A DNA stretch of 47,357 nucleotides from QHXW01 sp035297145 (GCA_035297145.1 DATGZN010000099.1:1-47357); one strand, 5' to 3'. Positions 1 through 8,945 are shown, counted from the stretch's first letter. Notes: a model not told the origin generated them from the letters alone. Numbers and translations: made by a program.

Positions 1-1
1 A

Positions 2-181
2 GAGAAGGTGATCCGCCTGCGGTTCGGCATCGGCTGCGAACGCGAGCACACCCTCGAAGAGATCGGGCAAGAGTTCGATGTCACGCGCGAACGCATCCGC
101 CAGATCGAAGCCAAAGCGTTGCGTCAACTGCGTGCGCCGGAACGCGCACGGCGGCTGCGCGCACTGATGGCGGCGCGGTAA
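2..181 (+). CDS. rpoD: RNA polymerase sigma factor RpoD, C-terminal end (partial)
   Basis: This is the last 59 codons of a primary sigma factor; the 5' part lies outside the window. The reading frame starting at base 2 gives sigma region 4: a stretch beginning EKVIRLRFGIG, then EHTLEEIGQEF and the helix-turn-helix VTRERIRQIEAKALRQL, which is the RpoD signature 2 and contacts the -35 element. The protein ends with a short Arg/Ala-rich tail and TAA at 179-181. The tail is slightly different from the usual RSRRLR-type ending but the family is clear. Too short to say whether it is the housekeeping copy or a paralogue; the near-consensus region 4 favours RpoD itself. Confidence 0.93.
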   Translation, partial: EKVIRLRFGIGCEREHTLEEIGQEFDVTRERIRQIEAKALRQLRAPERARRLRALMAAR

Positions 182-205
182 AGTTCGTCCATCCAACCGT
201 TAATT

Positions 206-342
206 TTCAATTCGTAATCCACGCACCAGGGATCCGCGTACGCGCGGCGGCTCAGCACGGTGACGACATGCCCGCGTGCATGGAAGCGCCGGGACAAAAT
301 GTGCCCAACTTGTCCGGAGCCCCCTGGGATGACGATTTTCAT
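206..342 (-). pseudogene. Remnant of NAD-dependent epimerase (TIGR01777-like), N-terminus only
   Basis: Reading leftward from an ATG at 342 the sequence begins MKIVIPGGSGQVGHIL and continues to a VVTVLSRR segment, which is the start of a Rossmann-fold sugar-nucleotide epimerase with its Gly-rich NAD-binding loop (GGSGQVG). Recognisable similarity fades about 45 residues in, and the frame then runs into the antisense of the rpoD stop region. The usual protein is about 300 residues, so catalytic Tyr/Lys and substrate regions are absent. It is best read as the surviving 5' end of a deleted gene. A 5' extension to base 378 is open but not family-like. Confidence 0.6.
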
Positions 343-455
343 GACGCCAGGGTTCCCGGGCGGGCAGTCTGAAGACACTCTCGCGCGCTATCGTTGAAGC
401 GCCCCACAGCCTAGGGTCTAAGGAATTAGGCTAGAATAGTCTGAAGGGGCTATTT

Positions 456-1238
456 ATGCGGATCTTCGTTTCCTTCGCAATCCTCACATGTACCGGTACT
501 TTGCCCGCCCAAGACGTGGCGCCAGCTCAGGGCGCGGTGCAAGCCGAACCCGCGAAGACCGGCGATTACCTCATCGAGACCGGAACCAAGATTCCGCTGA
601 CACTGATCAACAGCATCAGCACGAAACATTCCGTAGAGGGCGATCGCGTATATCTGGAGACTGCGTTTCCGATCATGGTGAAGGGACGCATCGTGATCCC
701 GCCCGGCAGCTACGTGGCAGGCACGGTCACGGAAATCAAGCGGCCTGGGCGTGTAAAGGGCCGCGGCGAACTTTTCCTCCGCTTCGATTCGCTCACCCTC
801 CCCAACGGCGTCACCCGCGATTTTCGTGCGCGCATCGGCACCATGGACGGAAGCTCCCCTGAAGATTTCGACCGCAAGGAAGGAAAGATCACGAGCGAAG
901 GCAACAAGACCGGTGATTTGCATACGATCGAGGAGGCCACCACTGCCGGAGCCTCCGCCGGAATCATCGGCGGCATCGCCACGGGACACTATGGAATGGG
1001 CGCCGGAATTGGAGCTGCCGCGGGAGCCGTCGCCGGCCTGATGGGCGTACTGCTCACGCGCGGTCCCGACGCGGTGCTTACTAAGGGCAGCACGATCGAG
1101 ATGATTCTCGACCGCCAGTTGCACTTTCAGGACACCGACTTGAACTTCGGACCTGTGCAGCCGGTGCAAGTGTCCAATAGCGAGCCGCCCATCAAGAGAG
1201 ATTCCAGCGTGATCCCCACGCGCCGCTTCCCGTTCTGA
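456..1238 (+). CDS. Secreted glycine-zipper protein of unknown function
   Basis: 260-residue protein with an N-terminal hydrophobic signal (about residues 1-18, ending near PAQD). The middle part holds an IPPGSYVAGTVTEIKRPGR segment followed by RGELFLRFDSL, a beta-rich module that resembles the TrbI/VirB10-like hydrophobic-barrel proteins often seen in acidobacteria; I cannot assign a function. Residues about 160-200 are rich in Gly and Ala (GAGIGAAAGAVAGLMG), a glycine-zipper segment that could insert in a membrane. Start choice: AAGGGG at 444-449 precedes the ATG by six bases, and a TAGAAT hexamer at 432-437 could be a -10 element. It converges on mtgA with only 12 bases between. Confidence 0.7.
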   Translation: MRIFVSFAILTCTGTLPAQDVAPAQGAVQAEPAKTGDYLIETGTKIPLTLINSISTKHSVEGDRVYLETAFPIMVKGRIVIPPGSYVAGTVTEIKRPGRVKGRGELFLRFDSLTLPNGVTRDFRARIGTMDGSSPEDFDRKEGKITSEGNKTGDLHTIEEATTAGASAGIIGGIATGHYGMGAGIGAAAGAVAGLMGVLLTRGPDAVLTKGSTIEMILDRQLHFQDTDLNFGPVQPVQVSNSEPPIKRDSSVIPTRRFPF

Positions 1239-1250
1239 GCGCGCCGCCAG

Positions 1251-1967
1251 CTACCATCCCATTTGCCGCATGCGTTCCGAAATCCGGGCGCTATAGTCGT
1301 TCATGCGTGCTGGCTTGCGCCGTAGGGGCGCAGGCAGAATGGCGGCCAGCCGCGCGCCCTGATCCCTGTTGACGCGCGCCGCGTTGATACCGTAGTGATA
1401 TTGCGCGGCAGCCTCCGCTCCATACACGCCAGGCCCCCATTCCACCACGTTCAAGTAAAGCTCCAGAATGCGGCGCTTGCCGAGGATGTGTTCGGCCAGC
1501 GGAACCAGGGTGAATTCGATCCCCTTGCGAACGGCGGAGCGGCTTGTCGTCAGAAACAAATTTTTCACAAGCTGCTGAGTGATGGTGGAAGCGCCACGCG
1601 GCCGACCGCCTTCCATGCTTTCGTCGAAAGCGATCTGCACCTGATTCCAATCGAACCCGTGGTGCTGGTAAAAGCGGGCATCTTCCGCGGCGATAACAGC
1701 GTGCTGAAATTCGATCGAGATGTGGTCGAGCGGAACGAATCGGTACCGTTTATGATACGGCGTTCGATGGACCAATGCCTGGATGTGCCGCTGTAACTGC
1801 ACGGTAGTGAACAGCGGGTTGATCCACCGCAGCGCTACCAGTGACAGCGCGATGCAGCCATAGAACGCAAGCACGGCGACAACCGCGAGCCACAGGAATC
1901 GTCCGAGCCATCCGCGCCGCGAGCGGCGCACCGGTTGAGGTGCAATTCTTACACTGCGAACCGCCAC
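1251..1967 (-). CDS. mtgA: Monofunctional biosynthetic peptidoglycan transglycosylase
   Basis: Glycosyltransferase family 51 enzyme that polymerises lipid II into glycan strands at the outer face of the inner membrane. Family motifs are in order: EDARFYQHHGFD with the catalytic Glu, GASTITQQLVKNLFL, then RKGIEF, and ILELYLNVVEWGPGVYG. A single membrane anchor (FLWLAVVAVLAFYGCIAL) precedes them. The frame stays open up to 2243, but that extension lies antisense to the cytochrome gene and is not family-like. The GTG at 1967 gives 238 residues, close to the usual 230-245. No penicillin-binding transpeptidase domain follows. It is divergent from the cytochrome c gene with 53 bases between the two starts. 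Confidence 0.9.
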   Translation of the reverse strand: MAVRSVRIAPQPVRRSRRGWLGRFLWLAVVAVLAFYGCIALSLVALRWINPLFTTVQLQRHIQALVHRTPYHKRYRFVPLDHISIEFQHAVIAAEDARFYQHHGFDWNQVQIAFDESMEGGRPRGASTITQQLVKNLFLTTSRSAVRKGIEFTLVPLAEHILGKRRILELYLNVVEWGPGVYGAEAAAQYHYGINAARVNRDQGARLAAILPAPLRRKPARMNDYSARISERMRQMGW

Positions 1968-2020
1968 TCTGCCAGGATACGAGATGCCGCCGGGCAGATG
2001 ATATACTGCGTTTCCATTGC

Positions 2021-2797
2021 ATGTGTAGTTTGCTGCAAATCGCCGCCTGGACGCTTTGTGCCGGCGTGGCTTGGCCGCAGGGTCCCGTGGGAATCCAGCA
2101 GCCTTCCTCCACACCGGAAGACCTGGCGGCTGGCGAGCATTTCTATCGTACGGAATGCGCTTACTGTCACGGCCCGCACGGTGAAGGAGGGCGTGGCGCG
2201 ACCCTGGCGCGTCCCCGGCTGCCGCACGCCCCCGATGATGCAACGCTGTCCGCAGTCATCGAAAACGGCATCCCTGAGACGGAGATGCCCGGCCACTGGT
2301 TCGCGCCGCACGAAATCAGGCAGCTTGTCGCCTACGTGCGGACCCTTGGTCGCGTCGAGCCGCAAAAGATAGACGGCGATCCGGAACGTGGGGAAAGGCT
2401 GTTCGCCGGTAAAGGCGGCTGCAGCCGCTGCCATACCGTGACCGGCCGTGGCGGGGCGCTCGGCCCGGATTTAACCGACATAGGTGCGCGCCGCAGTGTT
2501 CCCTACCTGAAAGAGTCTTTGCTCGATCCCGAGGCTGCGGTGCCAGAAGGATTCCTCCAGGTCCAACTGGTGACTCGTGACGGCCAGCGGATTACAGGTG
2601 TCCGGCTGAATGAAGATACTTTTTCCATCCAGATTCGTGATTTATCCGATAACTTCCAATCGTATTTTCGAAGTGAGCTAGCGGAGGTTATTAAACAATT
2701 CGGTAAGTCACCCATGCCGAGTTACAAAGAAGCATTTACTCCCACCGAGCTCAACGACTTGATCGCTTATCTCGACGCGCTCCGGGGCATTCAATGA
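2021..2797 (+). CDS. Exported di-heme cytochrome c
   Basis: 258-residue exported protein with a short N-terminal hydrophobic signal and two CxxCH heme c sites: CAYCH at residues 46-50 and CSRCH at 134-138. Likely distal Met ligands are in the ETEMPGHW segment for heme 1 and in the SPMPSY segment for heme 2. The second half (LGPDLTDIG, VPYLKESLLDP, then LNDLIAYLDAL) matches the PVC/acidobacterial type of c domain. Its TGA overlaps the ATG of the PQQ dehydrogenase by four bases (ATGA at 2794-2797), so the two are translationally coupled; the cytochrome is the natural electron acceptor of that enzyme. The open frame begins at 1841, but the ATG at 2021 starts the signal peptide. Confidence 0.9.
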   Translation: MCSLLQIAAWTLCAGVAWPQGPVGIQQPSSTPEDLAAGEHFYRTECAYCHGPHGEGGRGATLARPRLPHAPDDATLSAVIENGIPETEMPGHWFAPHEIRQLVAYVRTLGRVEPQKIDGDPERGERLFAGKGGCSRCHTVTGRGGALGPDLTDIGARRSVPYLKESLLDPEAAVPEGFLQVQLVTRDGQRITGVRLNEDTFSIQIRDLSDNFQSYFRSELAEVIKQFGKSPMPSYKEAFTPTELNDLIAYLDALRGIQ

Positions 2798-4368
2798 AGC
2801 CGCACATCGTGTATCTTCTCACGCTGTCCACCTTGTTCGCCCAGGTACCTTATGAGCGAATTGCCAGGGCGCCCGCTGAGCCGGAAAGTTGGCTTACTTA
2901 TTCAGGAGACTACCAGGCTCGGCGCTACTCAACACTGAATCAAATCGACCGGTCAAATGTGAATCGCCTGAAGATCGTCTGGATGTACCAGATCAAGGCC
3001 CATCACAAATTCGAAACCTCTCCGTTGGTATTCGATGATGTCATGTACATCACCGAGCCGCCCAGCGACGTAACCGCCATCGATCTTCGCACCGGCAGGC
3101 CCATCTGGAGCTTTCGCCGCAGCGTGCCGGCGGTGCCGGTCTGTTGCGGCCAAGTCAATCGCGGCATCGCTGCTCTCGACGATCAGTTGTTCATCGGCAC
3201 ACTGGATTCCCACCTGATCGCTCTCGACCTGAAGACCGGCCGGGTTCGCTGGGACGTCGTGGTGGCGGACTACAAGACCGCGCACTCCATTACACTGGCT
3301 CCGCTGGCGATAAAAGACAAAGTGATCATCGGAATCGCGGGCGCCGAATACGGAATCCGCGGATTTCTCGACGCCTACGATGCCAAAACGGGCAAGCGCG
3401 CCTGGCGTTTCTGGACTGTACCGGAGCCCGGGGAGCCTGGCAGCGAAACTTGGTCAGGCGATAGCTGGAAGCACGGTGGTGCTCCGACGTGGATAACTGG
3501 ATCGTACGATCAAGAAACCAACTTACTCTACTGGGGCACCGGGAATCCGGGCCCGGTCTACCGCGGAGATGTGCGCAAGGGAGACAACTTATATTCTGAT
3601 TGCTTGATCGCGCTCGACGCCGATACCGGCAAGCTGAAATGGCATTTCCAATTTACGCCTCATGACGTAAATGATATAGACGCCAATGAAATCCCTGTAC
3701 TTATAGACGCGGAGTTCCGTGGCAAGCCGCGTAAATTAGTTCTCTTCGGAAATCGCAACGGCTTCTACTACATACTGGACAGGGTAACCGGCGAGTTCCT
3801 GCTCGCCAGGCAGTTCGCCAATCAGACCTGGGCGAAAGGCATAGATGAGCGTGGCCGCCCGATACCCAATCCAGCCACCGCTCCCAGCCCAGAAGGCGCG
3901 ACTGTCTACCCCGATGACGATGGGACGGCGAACTGGTTTAGCCCATCATACAATCCGCAGACGGGACTTTTCTATCAGAACACCCGCGAGAAGGGCGCGA
4001 CTTACTATCTGACCGAGGCGCCCTATATGCCTGGCAGGCAGTTTCTAGGGGCTAGCCGGCGCGCCCTTTCAGGCGGCGAACCCTGGGGCGCTCTACGCGC
4101 GCTCGATTCCTTGACTGGCGAATTGAAATGGGAGTTTCGCCTACCCACGCCTCCCTGGTCGGGGATCCTTTCCACCGCCGGCGGGCTCGTTTTTTCGGGC
4201 GATATGGAAGGGAACTTCTTCGCACTGGACGCCGCGGACGGCAAGCTCCTGTGGCGATTGCAGACCGGCGGACCCATCTGGGCCGCTCCCATCACTTATA
4301 GAAGTGAAGGCAAGCAGTACGTCGCCATCGCCGCAGGCAGCGCAATTGTTGTCTTCGGCCTCAACTGA
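2794..4368 (+). CDS. PQQ-dependent alcohol dehydrogenase-type quinoprotein
   Basis: 524-residue periplasmic eight-bladed propeller enzyme that oxidises an alcohol or sugar and passes electrons to a cytochrome c. It has a signal peptide (about residues 1-17), repeated tryptophan-docking-like blades (GRPIWSF, GRVRWDV, GKLKWHF, GELKWEF) and an adjacent cysteine pair at 117-118 in VCCGQVNRG, characteristic of methanol/ethanol dehydrogenase types. The active-site loop reads PHDVNDIDANE; the catalytic Asp is D294, with a second acid, D296, two residues on. In methanol/ethanol dehydrogenases this D-x-D pattern marks lanthanide-using enzymes, so a rare-earth cofactor is possible (inference). There is no fused heme domain; the upstream di-heme cytochrome supplies it. 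Confidence 0.88.
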   Translation: MKPHIVYLLTLSTLFAQVPYERIARAPAEPESWLTYSGDYQARRYSTLNQIDRSNVNRLKIVWMYQIKAHHKFETSPLVFDDVMYITEPPSDVTAIDLRTGRPIWSFRRSVPAVPVCCGQVNRGIAALDDQLFIGTLDSHLIALDLKTGRVRWDVVVADYKTAHSITLAPLAIKDKVIIGIAGAEYGIRGFLDAYDAKTGKRAWRFWTVPEPGEPGSETWSGDSWKHGGAPTWITGSYDQETNLLYWGTGNPGPVYRGDVRKGDNLYSDCLIALDADTGKLKWHFQFTPHDVNDIDANEIPVLIDAEFRGKPRKLVLFGNRNGFYYILDRVTGEFLLARQFANQTWAKGIDERGRPIPNPATAPSPEGATVYPDDDGTANWFSPSYNPQTGLFYQNTREKGATYYLTEAPYMPGRQFLGASRRALSGGEPWGALRALDSLTGELKWEFRLPTPPWSGILSTAGGLVFSGDMEGNFFALDAADGKLLWRLQTGGPIWAAPITYRSEGKQYVAIAAGSAIVVFGLN

Positions 4369-4451
4369 CCGAGTTTCCAACAAGCTCCGGGCGTCTCCAG
4401 TTTCTGCGGTGCACTTAGTGAGTGCGATAGCATGAAGAAGAACCGCTATCT

Positions 4452-7400
4452 ATGTGGATCGTCCGATTAGCTCTCAGGCGCCCGTACACCTTTGTGGTCA
4501 TGTCCATGGTGATCGTGATTTTAGGCGTCCTGGCGATTTTTCGCATGCCCACCGATATCTTTCCCAACATCGATATTCCGGTGGCGAGTGTGATCTGGAG
4601 TTACAGCGGTCTCTCGCCTGAGGAAGTGGCGGAAGTTATTACCATCCGCTGCGAACGCAGCTTCACCACCTCGGTGAATGACATCGAGCACATGGAGTCG
4701 CAGTCTTTGCCGGGGCTCTCCATCATCAAGGTGTTTTTCCACCCCAATGCAAAGATCGAGGCTGCCGTAGCACAGCTCGCGGCCAGCTCGCAATCGGTGC
4801 TGCACTCGCTGCCGCTGGGCATTTTTCCACCCTCGATCCTGCGCTATAACGCGTCGAGCGTGCCCATCTTGCAATTGAGCCTCTCCAGCGACACTCTGAG
4901 CGAGCAGGTCATTTATGACTACGGGTACAACTACATTCGTACCCAAATGGCCAACGTCCAAGGCGCGAGTTTCCCCTTGCCTTTCGGAGGCCGCCCGCGT
5001 CAGATTATGGTCGACATCGATCCGCGCGCGCTCTATGCGCAGGGGCTCTCGGCGACGGACGTGGCCGTTGCGATTAACGCTCAGAACATCATTCTGCCCT
5101 CCGGCATCGCTAAGATTGGCACACGTGAGTACAACGTCCGCTTGAACGGCAGTCCGGATGTCGCCGAAGCATTCAATAACCTGCCGCTCAAGCAGACCAA
5201 TGGCTCGACAGTCTACATCCGCGATGTGGCTCACGTGCGGGATGGTTACGCCGTGCAGACCAACATCGTGCGCCACAACGGTGCGCGCGGCGCGCTGCTC
5301 ACGGTGCTCAAGAACGGGGCGGCCTCCACGCTGGAAATCGTGCGCCAGCTTAAGGAAATCCTACCGCGGGTGCGATCCACTTTGCCGCCCGCCCTTCGCG
5401 TGACGATGTTATTCGATCAGTCCGTCTTCGTGCGCGCCGCCATCAACGGGGTGCTCAAAGAAGCGGTGATCGCCGCGCTTCTTACCGCGCTGATGATTCT
5501 TCTTTTCCTCGGGAGCTGGCGCAGCACATTAATCGTGTGCATTTCGATCCCGCTCTCTATCCTGACTTCGCTTGCCATCCTGCACCTGCTCAATGAAACC
5601 ATCAACGTGATGACCCTGGGCGGTCTCGCACTCGCCGTGGGCATTCTGGTGGATGACGCTACCGTCGAAATCGAAAATATTCACCGCAACCTGGGGCAGG
5701 GAAAACCGATCGTTCGCGCGATTCTGGATGGCGCGCAGCAGATTGCCGTGCCGGCGTTCGTTTCGACTCTCTGCATCTGCATCGTCTTTGTGCCCGTGGT
5801 TTTCCTCACAGGAGCGGCGAAATATCTGTTCACGCCGCTAGCTCTGGCAGTCGCGCTGGCCATGATGGCCTCCTACATCCTCTCGCGAACCCTGGTTCCG
5901 ACAATGGTGAAGTACCTGGTTCGCGCCGAGGTGGACCGCTATCGCGTGCCCGAAGGCGAGGAGCACGGATCGGGCATTTTCTGGCAGATCCATCACGGCT
6001 TCAATCGTGGCTTCGAGCACATGCGCGAACGTTACCGCCGTCTGCTGGACGCTGCTTTGCACCACCGCAAGCTCGTAGCTCTATGCTTTTTCCTGATCAC
6101 GGTCGCGTGCGCATCGCTTTATCCGTTCATCGGCACTGATTTCTTTCCACAGGTGGACGCCGGCCAGATCCGGGTGCACGTCCGCGCGCCCGCCGGCACG
6201 CGTGTCGAAGAGACCGAGCAGTATTACGCGCGCGTGGAGAGGACGATTCGCCAGGTCATTCCAGCGAACGAGTTGTCCGACATCCTGGACGACATTGGCC
6301 TGCCTTATAGCGGCTTCAACGTGGCTTTCAGCGATTCCGGGATCATCGGCGATTTCGACGGCGAAATTCTGGTTTCGTTGACTCCTGGGGAGCACGGGCC
6401 CACCGCAGGCTATATCCGTGAACTGCGGCGCCGTCTGAGAGTTCAATATCCGGAGCTGACCATCTTCTTCCAGCCCGCGGACATCGTCGGGCAGACGCTG
6501 AACTTCGGCTTGCCCGCTCCTATCGATGTGCAAGTGGTCGGTCCGCTAACCAATGCCCCTGCGAACTACCAAATCGCCACCCAAATCGAACAGCGCTTGT
6601 CACTCATTCCTGGCGCGGTGGACGTGCACGTGCGCCAGGTCCTCAACGTGCCGGAGCTGCGGCTCAATGTGGACCGCACGCGCGCCGAGCAACTCGGGCT
6701 GACCCAGCTCAACGTAGCGAACAGCCTGCTGGTTTCGCTCAGCTCCAGCATGCAAGTGTCCCCCAATTATTGGATCAATCCTGCCAACCAGATCGATTAC
6801 CCGGTTGCCGTCCAGACGCCCGAGTATCGCGTGGATTCGACCGCGGCCCTGCTCTCCACTCCCGTGCACACTGGCGGCAGCGGCTCCACGCAACTGTTGA
6901 GTAACTTGGCGCAGCTCGACCGCGGAACCACGGCCTCGGTGGTCGATCATTACAACGTGCAGCCGGTTTACGACGTTTACGCCAACGTGCAAGATCGCGA
7001 CCTGGGAAGCGTGGCCCGCGAGGTGAATCGCGTCCTCGACGAGTTCCGCCCCAAGCTTGCGCGCGGCAGTTTCTTCGAAATGCGCGGCCAGGTCCAAACC
7101 ATGCAGAGTTCTTTCGTCGGTCTGGGCATCGGCCTGCTGTTTGCCATTCTTCTGGTCTACTTCGTGATGGTGGTCAACTTCCAGTCGTGGCTCGACCCCT
7201 TCATTATTCTGATGGCTCTCCCGGGTGCGCTCGCCGGCATTCTGCTTATGCTGTTTCTCACGCAAACCACGGTAAGCGTGCCCTCAATGATGGGCGCTAT
7301 CATGAGCATTGGGGTAGCCACCGCCAACAGCATCCTGTTGGTGAACTTCGCCAACGATTTGCGCCACACGGGTGAAGACGCACGCAGGGCCGCGCTCGAA

Positions 7401-7643
7401 GCCGGTTTCACGCGGCTCCGTCCGGTCATCATGACGGCGCTGGCGATGATCGTGGGCATGGTTCCCATGGCGCTCGGAATTGGCGAGGGCGGGGAGCAGA
7501 ATGCGCCGCTGGGACGCGCGGTCATCGGGGGATTGCTGATGGCGACGTTCGCGACACTGTTCTTTGTCCCGGTAGTGTACAGCGTGTTGCGGCGCAAGCC
7601 GCCGCTGGGCGTCGATGAGCTCGAAGCCGAAATGGAAATCTAA
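4452..7643 (+). CDS. RND efflux transporter permease
   Basis: 1063-residue inner-membrane pump of the AcrB/MexF-like family, driving export with the proton gradient. The N-terminal membrane helix (TFVVMSMVIVILGVLAIF), two large periplasmic loops and C-terminal helix cluster are of normal size and order. The helix-4 acidic pair is present (VDDATVEIEN, D401-D402). In helix 10, where AcrB has a Lys after SA in the IGLSAKNAIL motif, this protein reads IGVATANSIL, so the Lys of the proton relay appears to be replaced by Ala. The gene lies 83 bases after the PQQ dehydrogenase and nine before its adaptor. No outer-membrane channel gene follows in this window. Substrate unknown. Confidence 0.92.
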   Translation: MWIVRLALRRPYTFVVMSMVIVILGVLAIFRMPTDIFPNIDIPVASVIWSYSGLSPEEVAEVITIRCERSFTTSVNDIEHMESQSLPGLSIIKVFFHPNAKIEAAVAQLAASSQSVLHSLPLGIFPPSILRYNASSVPILQLSLSSDTLSEQVIYDYGYNYIRTQMANVQGASFPLPFGGRPRQIMVDIDPRALYAQGLSATDVAVAINAQNIILPSGIAKIGTREYNVRLNGSPDVAEAFNNLPLKQTNGSTVYIRDVAHVRDGYAVQTNIVRHNGARGALLTVLKNGAASTLEIVRQLKEILPRVRSTLPPALRVTMLFDQSVFVRAAINGVLKEAVIAALLTALMILLFLGSWRSTLIVCISIPLSILTSLAILHLLNETINVMTLGGLALAVGILVDDATVEIENIHRNLGQGKPIVRAILDGAQQIAVPAFVSTLCICIVFVPVVFLTGAAKYLFTPLALAVALAMMASYILSRTLVPTMVKYLVRAEVDRYRVPEGEEHGSGIFWQIHHGFNRGFEHMRERYRRLLDAALHHRKLVALCFFLITVACASLYPFIGTDFFPQVDAGQIRVHVRAPAGTRVEETEQYYARVERTIRQVIPANELSDILDDIGLPYSGFNVAFSDSGIIGDFDGEILVSLTPGEHGPTAGYIRELRRRLRVQYPELTIFFQPADIVGQTLNFGLPAPIDVQVVGPLTNAPANYQIATQIEQRLSLIPGAVDVHVRQVLNVPELRLNVDRTRAEQLGLTQLNVANSLLVSLSSSMQVSPNYWINPANQIDYPVAVQTPEYRVDSTAALLSTPVHTGGSGSTQLLSNLAQLDRGTTASVVDHYNVQPVYDVYANVQDRDLGSVAREVNRVLDEFRPKLARGSFFEMRGQVQTMQSSFVGLGIGLLFAILLVYFVMVVNFQSWLDPFIILMALPGALAGILLMLFLTQTTVSVPSMMGAIMSIGVATANSILLVNFANDLRHTGEDARRAALEAGFTRLRPVIMTALAMIVGMVPMALGIGEGGEQNAPLGRAVIGGLLMATFATLFFVPVVYSVLRRKPPLGVDELEAEMEI

Positions 7644-7652
7644 GGAGCGTGA

Positions 7653-8945
7653 TTGGCCATCCGGGACCCTATCGTTTCAGAGAGGCAGGAGCGTCAAACG
7701 GAGCCGCCCCGGCGAGCCAGCCGTGGGGCGCTTTTGAGTGTTTTTCTGGTTCTCGCGCTGGTCGTCATTGGCGCGATCGCGTTTGGTTTGCGGCCCCGCC
7801 TGGCACGCGACAAGGCTCTGGCCGCGGCTTCTGAGGCGGTCGAGGAAAAGCTGCCCGTTGTCAGTGCCGCTCCAGCGCGCCAGTCTCCGGCAAAAACCGA
7901 ATTGGAGCTGCCCGGTGATCTGCAAGCCGAAATTGAGACGCCAATCTTCGCCCGTGCCGACGGGTACCTGCGGCGGCGCCTGATCGACATCGGTGACCAC
8001 GTGCGCAAAGATCAGCTATTGGCGGAAATCGATACACCGGAACTCGATCAACAGTTGACCCAGGCGCGCGCCGGCCTCGCGCAATCTCAAGCCTCGCTCG
8101 TGCAACTCGAAGCTAATCTGGTGCAAGCCAGGGCCAATCTCAAACTTGCGCAGGTGACTTGGGACCGCTGGAGCCGGCTTGCAGACCGTGGCGTTTATTC
8201 CCGCCAGGATGCCGATGAAAAGCAGGCCGCTTTCGATGCGCGTAAGGCCGACGTGGATGCGGCCGTTGCCACCGTCGAGGCAACCAAGAAGCTGGTCGAT
8301 GCAAATGCGGCCAACGTTCACCGCATTGAGGATCTGAAATCCTTTGCAAGCATCGTCGCTCCCTTCGACGGCGTGGTCACCAACCGCAACATGACCATGG
8401 ACCCTGGCACGCTGGTGAATTCCGGCAACGGTGGTACGAACCGGGAGATCTTCCGGGTGGCGCAGATTCAGACCATGCGCATCTTCGTGAACGTTCCGCA
8501 GGCCTACGCGCCGCTAGTCCATGATGGCTTGCGCGCCGAACTGCGCGTCCAGGAACTGCCAGGCCAGATGTTTCCGGCAACAGTTACACGAACCGCCCAT
8601 TCGGTCGACGAGAGGGCTCGCACCATGCTGGCCATTCTAGAAACGCCGAACCCAAAAGGCACGCTCTTGCCAGGAATGTACTCGCAGGTGAAGTTCGCGT
8701 TTCCCGGCAACAAGTCGGGCCTGCTCATCCCGGGTGATGCCCTGCTGCTGGGCCGCGAGGGTCCGCGTGTGGCGGTGGTCACGCCGGACCACACTGTTCA
8801 AATGCGCCGCATCCATATAGCGCATGATTACGGCGCTGATCTCGAAATCGACTCCGGCCTCGCTCCCGGCGACATGGTGGTCCTGAACCCGACCGATCAG
8901 ATCCGCGAGAATGCTCGCGTCGACGTCCGGACCGCAGCTCAATAG
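7653..8945 (+). CDS. RND membrane-fusion adaptor protein (HlyD/AcrA type)
   Basis: 430-residue periplasmic adaptor linking the RND pump to an outer-membrane channel. It has one N-terminal membrane anchor (about residues 27-46), a lipoyl-like half-motif (ETPIFARADGYLRRR then DIGDHVRKDQLLAEIDTPEL), an alpha-helical hairpin rich in Gln/Ala/Leu (about 130-210), the second lipoyl half (SFASIVAPFDGVVTNRN), and beta-barrel and membrane-proximal parts (GDALLLGREGPRVAVV). Translation starts at TTG 7653: AAGGAG at 7642-7647 overlaps the pump's stop codon and sits five bases upstream, whereas no ATG in frame is well placed. Co-translated with the pump. Confidence 0.9.
   Translation: MAIRDPIVSERQERQTEPPRRASRGALLSVFLVLALVVIGAIAFGLRPRLARDKALAAASEAVEEKLPVVSAAPARQSPAKTELELPGDLQAEIETPIFARADGYLRRRLIDIGDHVRKDQLLAEIDTPELDQQLTQARAGLAQSQASLVQLEANLVQARANLKLAQVTWDRWSRLADRGVYSRQDADEKQAAFDARKADVDAAVATVEATKKLVDANAANVHRIEDLKSFASIVAPFDGVVTNRNMTMDPGTLVNSGNGGTNREIFRVAQIQTMRIFVNVPQAYAPLVHDGLRAELRVQELPGQMFPATVTRTAHSVDERARTMLAILETPNPKGTLLPGMYSQVKFAFPGNKSGLLIPGDALLLGREGPRVAVVTPDHTVQMRRIHIAHDYGADLEIDSGLAPGDMVVLNPTDQIRENARVDVRTAAQ

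Noticed and set aside
1968..2243. Long 5' extension of mtgA
   Set aside because: It is antisense to the cytochrome gene, lacks family similarity and a ribosome site; GTG 1967 gives the normal length.
4411..4425. GCACT/AGTGC hairpin between the PQQ gene and the RND pump
   Set aside because: Only five base pairs and no T-run; too weak to call a terminator or attenuator.
6600..7265. 221-codon leftward open frame inside the RND gene
   Set aside because: Shadow of the RND coding sequence; His/Arg/Glu-rich composition typical of antisense GC-rich frames.
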